Origin: Acidimicrobiaceae bacterium
GTDB taxonomy: Bacteria > Actinomycetota > Acidimicrobiia > Acidimicrobiales > Palsa-688
Assembly (NCBI GenBank): GCA_030838025.1
Contig: JAUTXM010000140.1
Coordinates: forward strand, 1-7,546
Direction: 5' to 3'
Length of the DNA: 7,546 nt
Numbering within the stretch: the stretch's first letter is position 1; every line of letters begins with the position of its first letter. Of this stretch, positions 1 to 5,959 are shown piece by piece. A program made the position numbers and the translations under genes. The notes beneath the pieces are model-generated. The model was given only the letters and a program-made list of their open reading frames with translations, ran no database searches and was not told the origin of the DNA.

Positions 1-1
1 C

Positions 2-94
2 GGGCCCCTGTGCGTGTGGGACGGTGACGATGGCCCAGGGATCCGCGCCGCTGCCACCGCAACCGAGATCAGCTACCGAACGGTGAGCCGCTGA
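2..94 (+). CDS. Possible 3' end of a gene entering from the left edge
   Basis: From the second base the plus strand reads 30 codons without a stop, ending TGA at 92-94, with a predicted tail ending SYRTVSR. Most codons end in G or C, as expected for a coding frame in this genome. No domain can be recognised in so short a tail. Another plus frame is open over nearly the same stretch, so the choice of frame is uncertain. It could be chance open frame in GC-rich DNA. Confidence 0.3.
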   Translation, partial: GPLCVWDGDDGPGIRAAATATEISYRTVSR

Positions 95-437
95 GGCGGA
101 AGCCGACGGGCCCGACGATCGGGGACACCCCCGTGCGACGGCGAGGGCATGCCCGGGCGCGTTCGAGCACGTCGACACGGCATCGATGCGGGCGCCGTTA
201 TATGGGTGGTGTGGCCAAGGGGCTCCGCCTTGAAGACGACGATGAGGCGATCTCGTCGCCCATGGCCGATCCCGCGGATCGCGTCGCCGGCGCGCCGCGG
301 AGCCGGGCGTCGTCCTTGCACGTTGCGCGCCGCGCGCACCGAGGACTTCGCGGCCGAGCGCCGCGAGCGGCGCTGTCCTTCGGTGGTCGAGGGCGAGGCC
401 GGGGTCCGGTCGAATCAGGGCCCTACGACGGACTCGA
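95..437. other. Stretch without a convincing gene
   Basis: Several frames are open here on both strands, but they are Arg/Ala/Pro-rich translations with no recognisable motif, as expected of very GC-rich non-coding DNA. The only structure seen is a pair of short perfect hairpins near 324-338 and 357-374, listed separately. No promoter elements or RNA genes were recognised. Confidence 0.5.
324..374 (-). terminator. Two tandem GC hairpins downstream of the 438-899 gene, possible terminator
   Basis: Hairpin one pairs TGCGCG (324-329) with CGCGCA (333-338) across a 3-base loop. Hairpin two pairs AGCGCCG (357-363) with CGGCGCT (368-374) across a CGAG loop. They lie about 65-115 bases beyond the stop of the minus-strand gene that ends at 438. 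There is no T-run on either side, so this would be the U-less type sometimes proposed for high-GC actinobacteria. Short GC palindromes are also common by chance in such DNA. Confidence 0.25.
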
Positions 438-899
438 TCAATACTCACCCTTGATCACGAAGTACGAGCCCCGGATCGTCCCGGCCAGCTTCGACTTCTG
501 CCGAGCGAACTTGAACGAACCGAGCTCGGCCGGGACCTCCATGCCCTCAGAGAGCTTGAACCCGACCGCCCGCTTCTTCGGGTCGTCGAGCTGGTACAGG
601 ACGTTGATCAAGAGCCCATTCTCGTAGAACACATAGGTCCATCGGATGTCCTCGACCTGGAAGGTCGTCGCCTCGAGCGGGGGCGAGACGACGACGATGT
701 CGCGCTCCTCCTTGAGGACGCGTTGCACCAAGTCGATGGCCTTTTTGGCCTTAGCGGCCGGTTCGACCGTGAAGACGTGGTCGTACTTGTTCTTGAAGTA
801 GCGGGCCTCGTTGGCCCGCAGGCCAGCCAGTGCGGCCGCCACCGGCGACGATTCCAAGCCGACGGTTGAGACGTTGACGAAGTCCACTGCGTAGCTCAT
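438..899 (-). CDS. Conserved-looking protein of unknown function, 153 aa
   Basis: A complete minus-strand gene encoding a 153-residue soluble protein with no signal peptide or membrane segment. The N-terminus reads MSYAVDFVNVSTVGL. The middle has a Lys/Ala-rich helix-like stretch (about residues 45-62) followed by a hydrophobic strand DIVVVSPP, then a segment rich in aromatic and Val residues (WTYVFYENGLLINVLYQL, about 82-99). The C-terminal third is Lys-rich. An ATG five codons upstream (914) is also in frame, but the ATG at 899 has the better-placed purine-rich GGTGG and gives a more natural N-terminus. I do not recognise the family. Balanced amino-acid composition and even codon use argue that it is a real gene. 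Its neighbours give no functional hint. Confidence 0.75.
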   Translation of the reverse strand: MSYAVDFVNVSTVGLESSPVAAALAGLRANEARYFKNKYDHVFTVEPAAKAKKAIDLVQRVLKEERDIVVVSPPLEATTFQVEDIRWTYVFYENGLLINVLYQLDDPKKRAVGFKLSEGMEVPAELGSFKFARQKSKLAGTIRGSYFVIKGEY

Positions 900-914
900 G
901 TCACGCGCCACCAT

Positions 915-1168
915 ACGTCGCCGGAGGCGCCCGTCGACTGGACCGAAGATCCTCCCCGACCGAGCAATCGATCTCTGCGGGCCGGAGGGGGCCGAGCACC
1001 TTGGTGTTGTCCGATCCGAATCCTCCGAGACTCAGTTCACCGTCACGTGCTGCGCCTCGCGACCGAGGAAGACACCACGAGATGGGAAAAGAACCACTCG
1101 ATGAGGCGAACGATCACTGACCGAGATCGCCGACGGCGGGCAGCCAGAAAGATTGGTCTGATTGGCCG
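915..1168. other. Intergenic stretch between divergent genes; no intact MazF antitoxin found
   Basis: This stretch separates the minus-strand unknown gene from the plus-strand MazF-like gene and should carry both promoters, but I could not place convincing -35/-10 boxes. A MazE-type antitoxin would normally sit directly upstream of position 1169. The only open plus frame there (1047-1232) gives a basic peptide with an acidic patch (ATEEDTTRWEKNH), and it runs past the MazF start without any family-like ending. It could be the decayed tail of an antitoxin, but this is weak. Confidence 0.4.
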
Positions 1169-1738
1169 ATGCAACGCGGTGAGATCTGGTTTGCCGCCAG
1201 GCCAGGCGGGGACCGTCCGGTTCTCGTGTTGACACGCGATCCCGTCACCGACCGAATCGGCTCAATCGTGGCAGTCGCCCTGACCAGAACACGACGAGTG
1301 CTGGTGTCCGAGCGTGACCTGAAGCCCGGCGAGGACGGAGGCCCAACCGAGTGCGCCGCCAACTTCGACAATCTTCACGCCGTTCCACGAGCCAGCTTCC
1401 GCCGGAAGTTCACGACGCTTTCGCCCAGCCGCATGGCTCAAGGGTGCCGCGTCCTTCAAGCCGCAACAGGCTGTGAGGGACCGAGATCAATCCGGCCTGG
1501 TGAGCGCCTTCGTCGACACGAACATCCTCGTTCGACACCGGGCCGGCGATACACCCGAGAATGGCCCCACGGGCCTCATGGGGTAACGAGTTCGGCGAGG
1601 TGGGCCAGGGAATTGCCCAGATGCTCCGAAGGGAACGGCGGGAATCCGATGTGCTCCCGGATGGAATCCGGAACTGCTGACCAGTCATACGAGAGAGTGA
1701 CCGTGGTGTTCGAGGGTCCAGCTGGCGTAAGGTCGTAG
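1169..1738 (+). pseudogene. MazF/PemK-type endoribonuclease toxin, stop codon lost
   Basis: The first 102 residues (1169-1474) look like a complete MazF/PemK-fold toxin, which in this family cleaves cellular RNA. The N-terminus is MQRGEIWFAA, followed by GDRPVLVLTRD (15-25), the strand IVAVALTRTRR, and the later TECAANFDNLH, PRASFRR and LSPSRMAQ motifs. Arg23 and Thr39 are candidates for the residues that MazF enzymes use in RNA cleavage. Family members end at about this length with an ATGC tail. Here the Cys codon is followed by GAGGGA, and a single lost T would explain why the TGA is now out of frame. The frame then runs through unrelated sequence, including the PIN remnant in another frame and the antisense of the next gene, to 1738. 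No intact antitoxin precedes it and no clear Shine-Dalgarno is present. Most likely an inactive or orphan toxin remnant; a functional elongated toxin cannot be excluded. Confidence 0.7.
1500..1571 (+). pseudogene. N-terminal fragment of a PIN-domain (VapC-like) toxin
   Basis: Starting at GTG 1500, in a frame different from the preceding MazF-like frame, the sequence encodes VSAFVDTNILVRH. This is the typical first strand of a PIN ribonuclease, including the first metal-binding Asp in the VDTN motif. Resemblance continues for roughly 20-25 residues (to about 1560-1570), then stops, and the frame ends at TAA 1584. The rest of a PIN domain (about 110 residues with the remaining acidic residues) is absent. 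The break coincides with the 3' end of the convergent SRPBCC gene at 1576, which suggests a deletion or insertion junction here. The fragment cannot be an active nuclease. Confidence 0.6.
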
Positions 1739-2049
1739 CGCCAAGTCCAGCCGCCGAAGCCTAAAGTACCGTCGCCGGCGTCGTACCCTGGCTCCCAGGA
1801 GATGGTGGTCGGCGGGTCGAACTTCTGGACCCGGTTGGCCATCTGGTAGCTACCGTCTGGGTGGTTCGGGTGGTACATGGACATCCGGAAAACCTGCCCG
1901 GCGGCGGTCAACGGCTTGCTGTCGAGAGTTTCGCGGACCCAGCCGGTGCCATCGATCGCGGCGTGCTTTGCTGGATCGGCGAGGACTGCGAAGATGGCCT
2001 CCGCTGCGACGTTGATGACCGTGGTTGCGCTGACACTATCGTCGGGCAC
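1576..2049 (-). CDS. SRPBCC-family (polyketide cyclase/dehydrase-like) protein, 157 aa
   Basis: A complete minus-strand gene with a GTG start at 2049 and a strong Shine-Dalgarno GAGGAGGT six bases upstream. The protein fits a START/Bet v1-like SRPBCC fold. It opens with VSATTVINVAAEAIFAVLADPAKHAAIDG (about 5-33), the usual first strand and helix pair of the polyketide_cyc2 group. Later come strands with MANRVQKFDPPTTISWEP and the aromatic segment GGWTWRYDLTP, then a C-terminal helix EHLGNSLAHLAELV. The length is normal for the family. Members bind hydrophobic ligands in a cavity; the ligand and role cannot be read from sequence, and no catalytic residue is diagnostic. Probably cytosolic and monocistronic, with toxin debris on both sides. 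Confidence 0.85.
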   Translation of the reverse strand: MPDDSVSATTVINVAAEAIFAVLADPAKHAAIDGTGWVRETLDSKPLTAAGQVFRMSMYHPNHPDGSYQMANRVQKFDPPTTISWEPGYDAGDGTLGFGGWTWRYDLTPAGPSNTTVTLSYDWSAVPDSIREHIGFPPFPSEHLGNSLAHLAELVTP

Positions 2050-2063
2050 CTGGCTACCTCCTC

Positions 2064-2731
2064 ATGAGCTGAGCTTGTCACCGGTTCTGACGTTCGCCAA
2101 GTCCGAAACTAATCGCTGGCGTCGCCACCGCACGGAACGCCACCCTCCCCCCGGTTGGTCTCCGCCTGCCGATTCGGAACGGCCGGGATGAGCCCCGCAA
2201 ACGCCGGGTCATATTCGAGACGTGAAATGAAATGTCTCCGATGTGTTGTTCCGGGCGCAGCATGCGATCCCGTTGCGGGATGCGATCTTCAACCTATTGG
2301 CTGTTCCGATCCCACGCACCGTCCGTAGCATCCCCACCAAGGCGCGCCTTGGTGCTGACGACGGAATGACCACCGATCGCGCCGCCTCGCACGGCAATCT
2401 GAGGGTGATACCGAAGATTACCGTGTCGATCGCGTTTGCTCGCTCGATCCAATACGACTGGTCGAGGCGTGCCGCGCACGACGAACTGCCGTGGATCGTT
2501 GATCGGCAGTCCAGGGGATTGGCGGATCCAGTGGGCCCGACAGTGGGCAGTCGATACGGAGGAGCCACGTGCGGGGAGGCCCTCGCTGCTGTCGGATACT
2601 GGTGTTGCACCGAGCGCCCCCGCACCTGCCCTGGCGGACGGCCACCGAGCCCACGAATCGGCATCGGCGCGAGATCCCCGCGTGCCAGAAAGCCGTTGTC
2701 GGCGGCGGTGCCCACGCCGACCATCGTGCGC
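2064..2731. other. Gene-poor stretch between SRPBCC gene and PIN remnant
   Basis: About 670 bases with no gene I can support. Long open frames exist on both strands (for example plus 2243-2755), but their translations are low-information and match no family I know. The minus frame covering this region is only the out-of-frame continuation of the decayed PIN gene. What stands out is a perfect 20-bp palindrome at 2335-2354 and a small hairpin at 2267-2281 (ATCCCG, TTG loop, CGGGAT) next to a repeated ATGCGATC (2262-2269 and 2280-2287). It may be decayed coding DNA from the same toxin-antitoxin cluster. Confidence 0.5.
2335..2354. repeat. Perfect 20-bp palindrome
   Basis: CACCAAGGCG is followed immediately by its exact reverse complement CGCCTTGGTG, with no spacer and no mismatch. 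Flanking bases do not extend the symmetry. It lies in gene-poor DNA with no T-run, so it is not a standard terminator. Its shape fits a binding site for a homodimeric regulator or recombinase, or a cruciform/hairpin. Function unknown. Confidence 0.6.
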
Positions 2732-3054
2732 TCAAGCTCCGTCGGCGTCGGATGACAGCGAGATCGCGGTCTTCGGCTGCTCGACAAGGCGGTCGTCGAT
2801 AGTCGCGACGGTTGCGTTGCTGGCTTCGGCTGCGAGTAGGACGCAGCAGTCCGGCATTTGAGGCCAGTACTCACCCGCAGATGGGCGAGGCGGACAGCGG
2901 TGTCGGGAGGGGACGGCAATTCGGTCATCTCGATGTCGTGCAGAACTGCCTGCACTGCCTCCACGCGCCCGGTTTGAGCTGGCGCCACCAAGACCTCAGC
3001 GAGGGTCAACGAGGTGGCCCCGAAGTCATCATCGATCGCCGCGATCAGAAGTCC
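2732..3054 (-). pseudogene. PIN-domain toxin remnant, N-terminally deleted and frameshifted
   Basis: In one minus frame (about 3054 to 2858) the sequence reads LLIAAIDDDFGATSLTLAEVLVAPAQ and continues to LRVSTGLK. This resembles the middle of a VapC-like PIN ribonuclease, with the second acidic residue in LTLAEVL. At about 2857-2860 one base appears to be missing (CTCAAATGCC, where CTCAAGATGCC-like sequence would be expected). The remainder continues one frame over from ATG 2857: MPDCCVLLAAEASNATVATIDDRL, which carries the later acidic residues, and stops at TGA 2734-2732. The N-terminal strand with the first catalytic Asp is missing, and the gene runs directly into the antitoxin remnant upstream. 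Neither piece alone can fold as a full PIN domain, so this is almost certainly inactive. Confidence 0.75.
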
Positions 3055-3190
3055 GTCGCTCGTCATGGGCTTGTCGGGCGCCACGGTGGCCTTTCATCGC
3101 CAAACGCAGCAGTAACGGCGAACGCCGCAGCGTGGGCCACCGCCGAGCGGCCTCGTCGAGGGCCACCGCTAGTTCGCCTGTTTCGGTTAC
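3029..3190 (-). pseudogene. Decayed antitoxin partner of the PIN remnant
   Basis: The minus frame from 3190 reads VTETGELAVALDEAARRWPTLRRSPLLLRLAMKG, then HRGARQAHDERR, ending at TGA 3031-3029. This resembles small actinobacterial ribbon-helix-helix-like antitoxins of the ALDEAARRWP/SRSxLLxRLA type. A good AGGAGG (3206-3201) lies ten bases upstream of a GTA codon at 3190-3188, where a GTG start would be expected, so a single G-to-A change may have removed the start codon. The C-terminal, toxin-binding half is missing because the frame runs straight into the PIN remnant. It begins about 30 bases after the stop of the intact toxin gene, so it was probably a second module in the same operon. Family assignment rests on recalled sequence patterns. 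Confidence 0.55.
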
Positions 3191-3219
3191 GAGAGGGGTT
3201 CCTCCTGCCGAGCCGACGC

Positions 3220-3630
3220 TCAGGGGCGGATCAGCTCGTCGTGCAGGCCTGATTCGGCTACGAGAAGCCCGAAGTCGTCACGGTCCAATGTCACAATGTC
3301 GTCTCCATCAGATGCAATAAGGACGACGGCGGCATCGATGACGTCGGTCAAGCCGGTTTTGCCAAGCAGCACCCCCGCCGCTCGCCCGAGTGGTTCGTCG
3401 ATGGGCCGTTCAGCGATCCCATCCAAGGCCAGCGACAACCGAGTTTGGCGCGGGCTGCGCCTCCATACCTGCCCCACTACACCCGCGTGCGTCACCGGAG
3501 GATCGCCAGCGAGCTGAGCCGCTTTCAGGCGCGTCCACATCTGCCGCTCGTTTCGCTCGAGGGCGATTAGTGCGGCACTGTCGAGCACCAGCGTCAAACC
3601 GACTTCGCCTTTCTGGCACCCCCGGCTCAT
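3220..3630 (-). CDS. PIN-domain (VapC-like) ribonuclease toxin, 136 aa
   Basis: Complete small PIN-domain protein, predicted toxin partner of the gene immediately upstream. ATG 3630 overlaps the antitoxin stop in an ATGA, which implies translational coupling. The first strand TLVLDSAALIALERN carries the first metal-binding Asp (D17). The C-terminal half has TGLTDVIDAAVVLIA (D96, D99) and the strand DIVTLDRDDF (D116, D118, D119), matching the usual acidic cluster. At the position where many PIN toxins carry the second acid (VVGQVWR, residue 54) there is Gln, which I believe is shared by this subfamily. PIN toxins typically cut RNA such as tRNA or rRNA in a metal-dependent way; the target here is unknown. 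The 11 residues before LTLVLD may not all be natural, and a TTG start at residue 12 is an alternative. It appears intact, unlike its neighbours. Confidence 0.85.
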   Translation of the reverse strand: MSRGCQKGEVGLTLVLDSAALIALERNERQMWTRLKAAQLAGDPPVTHAGVVGQVWRRSPRQTRLSLALDGIAERPIDEPLGRAAGVLLGKTGLTDVIDAAVVLIASDGDDIVTLDRDDFGLLVAESGLHDELIRP

Positions 3631-3914
3631 CCGCCGGAACTCGACCGACGACCACGCACTACAACCGCGTCCTCTCGATCGGCGCGCCGCTGGGTCGCTA
3701 TCTCGGCGGCCGTGATCTCCCCGAACTCGGCCTCGTAGTCGGCAATCGCCGCCCGCAGGCCCTCCAGCTTCTGGTCCCGTAGCACCCGTTCGGCGAGCGC
3801 CGCGCTCACCCACCCACTCAGCGACGCCGCAGCGCCGCTTGCGACGGTACGATTCCCGGCCTCGATCAGGTCGGGATCAACCGTCACCGTGAGGCGCTGT
3901 TTGTGGGCTGTCAT
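3627..3914 (-). CDS. Antitoxin of the PIN toxin module, 95 aa
   Basis: Small protein directly upstream of and overlapping the PIN toxin gene, the standard order for a type II pair. The N-terminus MTAHKQRLTVTVDPDLIEAGNR has the strand-helix pattern of a ribbon-helix-helix DNA-binding domain, followed by the helical SLSGWVSAALAERVLRDQ (about 32-49). The acidic then basic C-terminal half (EAEFGEITAAEIATQRRADRED, about 60-81) would wrap the toxin and block its active site. The last residues are Arg/Ser/Gly-rich. By analogy it represses its own promoter together with the toxin and is the labile partner. There is no Shine-Dalgarno ahead of the ATG. A TACCCT box six bases upstream suggests a leaderless message. 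Confidence 0.8.
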   Translation of the reverse strand: MTAHKQRLTVTVDPDLIEAGNRTVASGAAASLSGWVSAALAERVLRDQKLEGLRAAIADYEAEFGEITAAEIATQRRADREDAVVVRGRRSSSGG

Positions 3915-3920
3915 ACCTAA

Positions 3921-3949
3921 AGGGTAACGGCAGTACTACGTCGTGCACA
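3921..3949 (-). promoter_or_regulatory. Candidate leaderless promoter of the antitoxin-toxin operon
   Basis: On the minus strand TACCCT (3926-3921) fits the actinobacterial TAnnnT -10 pattern and lies six bases ahead of the antitoxin ATG at 3914, the spacing expected when transcription starts at the A of the start codon. A weak -35-like TGTGCA (3949-3944) is 17 bases further upstream. The lack of a Shine-Dalgarno supports a leaderless message. An antitoxin operator would be expected to overlap this site. Confidence 0.35.
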
Positions 3950-3970
3950 TCGCCCCAGTGTGCACGAGAC

Positions 3971-3991
3971 GGTCCCGTCGGGCCCGGGACC
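3971..3991 (-). terminator. Hairpin just after the S9 peptidase gene
   Basis: GGTCCCG (3971-3977) pairs perfectly with CGGGACC (3985-3991) across a 7-base loop, four bases beyond the peptidase stop codon. There is no T-run after it on the minus strand, so it is at best a U-less terminator separating the peptidase from the antitoxin-toxin operon downstream. Confidence 0.35.
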
Positions 3992-3994
3992 GGG

Positions 3995-5797
3995 TCACGA
4001 AACGTGCAGAACGTCGTCCAGGAAGGCCAGGACCTTGGGGTAGGCGTCGAGCCGGTTGGCGCGCCGAGACAATCCGTGTCCCTCGTCGGCGTACACCAGG
4101 AGTTCGCTGCGTACTCCGTTGGCCGAGACGGTGGCATGGATCTGCTCCGCCTCGGCGACCGGGACCCGAGGGTCGTTGGCGCCATGAATCAGCAGTAGCG
4201 GCGCACGGATCCGGTCAGCGCGCGAGAGCGGTGACGCCTCCTCCAGGAACTCTCGGTCGTCGGTGAGGGATCCGTATTCGGCCTCACGAACCTTGCGGCG
4301 CCATTCCGCGGTGTTCTCGAGGAAGGTGACCAGGCTCGAGATACCCACGATGTCGACGCCGGCGGCCCACCGCTCAGGCTGAAACGCCAGGCCGGCCAGC
4401 ACCAGGTAACCGCCGTATGAGCCCCCGAGCAGTGCCGCCCGCCGGGCATCGAGGTCGCCGCTCGCTGCAATCCAGTCGTGGACCGCAGCCAGATCCGCTA
4501 CTGCGTCCAGGCGTTTGCGGCCGTCGTCGAGATGCTCGAAACGCTTGCCATAGCCGGTGGAACCCCGCACGTTTGGCGCCACGACGGCGAAGCCGGCGGC
4601 GACGAGATACTGCACGATCGGGTCGAACGTCGGCGTGTGTTGGGCTTCGGGGCCGCCATGCAGGTACACCACGACCGGCACCGGGTCCTCATCGAGAGCG
4701 CCACTGGGCCCCGGTCGATACACGTAGGTCGGTATGGACTCGCCGTCGAAACTGGCGATCGGTTCCATCGTCGGTGTCACCATCGCGGCGGCTGCGTCAT
4801 GGTTCGAAGTCGTGAGCCGAGTGCTCTCGCCCGAGTCGCAATCGAAACACCAGACATCTCCCGGTTCGATCGCCGAAGTGAATGAATACGCCAGGAACCT
4901 TCCGTCCCGCGAGAATCCGAACTCGGCGGAGCCGAGACCGGGCAGGGGCACCTCGGCCATCGAGCGCAAGGTTGACGGCTCGTACAGCTCCGCCCGCGTG
5001 GCTCCCGCCTCGTCTGCGATCACCAGCAGCCTGGTCGCAGGCCAGTTCATCACACAGCTCAGATCGCAGCCCCGTTCCATGACGTATGCCCAGGTCCCGG
5101 CGTCGAGATCGAATCGGGCCACGCCGGCGAAGTCGCGCCCCAGGTCGGTGGCGAAATAGAACGATGAACCATCGGAAAGCCAGGCCGGGGCACCGACGTA
5201 GCCCGCACCCTCATGCGCCGCCACCTCGAGTGCGTCACCGGTATCGACATCGACGAGGTACAGCTGGTTGTCACCACCGAGGTTCGTGCGGCGGCTCACC
5301 GCCAGCCATCGACCGTCGGCTGAGAAGCCCCGACCGTGACAGATTCCGCCCATTTCGAATACGGTCCGGGATTCCTCGGTGTCCAGCGTCAAGACGTGTA
5401 CATCGAAGTCGGCTGGGTGTCGGGCGTTGGAGCTAAATGCCAACAAGGCTCCGTCACGGGAGGCGCCGCCCAGGCGGTGGATGACCTCCGGATCGCGAAC
5501 CAGAGGTCGAAGGCCGGTCCCGTCGTCTCGTATCACGTACAACTGCGACCGTTCATTCCCGCCCGCGGAGCTGGCCAGTACCACTGTGTCGCCAAGGGGG
5601 AGATAAGCCCCCGCCACTGGGTCGGCGAAATCGGTCAACCGGCGCATCTCGCCGCTCTCCCGGTGCACGACGTACAGCTGGGCCAACCCCGACCGGTTGG
5701 ACTGGACCAGCACCTTCGAACCATCGGGGGAGAAGTTCGAAGGGATCGTGGTCACGGTGTCGAGCAGGGCGCGGAGGTCGGCGGGTCGGGCAGTCAT
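3995..5797 (-). CDS. S9-family prolyl-oligopeptidase-like serine peptidase, 600 aa
   Basis: A complete two-domain serine peptidase of the S9 (acylaminoacyl-peptidase/dipeptidyl-peptidase-like) group. Residues about 1-345 form the beta-propeller, seen as repeated blade patterns such as FSPDGSKVLVQSNR, GRGFSADGRWLAVSRR and FGFSRDGRFLAYSF. The alpha/beta-hydrolase domain follows, with the oxyanion-loop motif HGGP (380-383), the nucleophile elbow GGSYGGY (Ser460), the acid in HGANDPRVP (Asp542) and the base in DEGHGLSRR (His574), so the triad is complete. No signal peptide or membrane segment is seen, so it is probably cytosolic and cleaves short peptides that fit through the propeller. The start at 5797 (MTARPADL) begins the conserved part; an upstream in-frame ATG at 5884 adds 29 unconvincing residues. 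No good Shine-Dalgarno is visible. It is transcribed divergently from the small-peptide genes, 162 bases away, and a role in their processing or turnover is possible but unproven. Confidence 0.93.
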   Translation of the reverse strand: MTARPADLRALLDTVTTIPSNFSPDGSKVLVQSNRSGLAQLYVVHRESGEMRRLTDFADPVAGAYLPLGDTVVLASSAGGNERSQLYVIRDDGTGLRPLVRDPEVIHRLGGASRDGALLAFSSNARHPADFDVHVLTLDTEESRTVFEMGGICHGRGFSADGRWLAVSRRTNLGGDNQLYLVDVDTGDALEVAAHEGAGYVGAPAWLSDGSSFYFATDLGRDFAGVARFDLDAGTWAYVMERGCDLSCVMNWPATRLLVIADEAGATRAELYEPSTLRSMAEVPLPGLGSAEFGFSRDGRFLAYSFTSAIEPGDVWCFDCDSGESTRLTTSNHDAAAAMVTPTMEPIASFDGESIPTYVYRPGPSGALDEDPVPVVVYLHGGPEAQHTPTFDPIVQYLVAAGFAVVAPNVRGSTGYGKRFEHLDDGRKRLDAVADLAAVHDWIAASGDLDARRAALLGGSYGGYLVLAGLAFQPERWAAGVDIVGISSLVTFLENTAEWRRKVREAEYGSLTDDREFLEEASPLSRADRIRAPLLLIHGANDPRVPVAEAEQIHATVSANGVRSELLVYADEGHGLSRRANRLDAYPKVLAFLDDVLHVS

Positions 5798-5959
5798 GAT
5801 CGGATCATGCCCACAACGGCCCTGGCCCCTACCGCAGGACCCGACGGTTTGGTCCTCGGAGGTGAGGGAAGAGATATGCCTCAAGGTGCTTGCAGGCGGG
5901 CCCTTGGATGCTTCCGGTCGAGACGGCTCGATCGTTCCAACAGAAGTGAGGAGAAACCT
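5798..5959. promoter_or_regulatory. Divergent intergenic region between the S9 peptidase and the small-peptide operon
   Basis: These 162 bases must hold the promoter for the peptide genes (plus) and for the S9 peptidase (minus). I could not place confident -35/-10 boxes. A short inverted repeat, TCGAG-ACGG-CTCGA (5918-5931), lies about 17 bases upstream of the Shine-Dalgarno of the first peptide and could be an operator half-site pair or a leader hairpin. The frame of the first peptide is open upstream through this region to ATG 5807, but those residues show no peptide-like pattern. Confidence 0.4.

Noticed and set aside
133..627. Plus-strand open frame of 164 codons at the left
   Set aside because: Its second part is antisense to the 438-899 gene and its first part is Arg/Ala-rich with no motif or ribosome binding site.
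2262..2287. Short hairpin with repeated ATGCGATC as a CRISPR-like or attachment repeat
   Set aside because: Only two 8-base copies; no spacer pattern, no cas genes, no integrase nearby.
2243..2755. Plus-strand open frame of 170 codons in the gene-poor stretch
   Set aside because: No recognisable motif, no Shine-Dalgarno, low-information composition, and it overlaps the PIN remnant antisense at its 3' end.
2209..3084. A single 291-residue minus-strand protein
   Set aside because: Only its first ~70 residues look like protein (mid-PIN); beyond the frameshift near 2858 the PIN similarity continues in another frame, so the long frame is an artefact of decay.
5807..5959. N-terminal extension of peptide A from ATG 5807 (or an even longer frame from 5336)
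   Set aside because: The TTG at 5960 has a well-placed GAGGAG and gives exactly the 65-residue length of paralogue B; the upstream residues are Arg/Gly-rich with no matching pattern in B, and the longer frame is antisense to the S9 peptidase.
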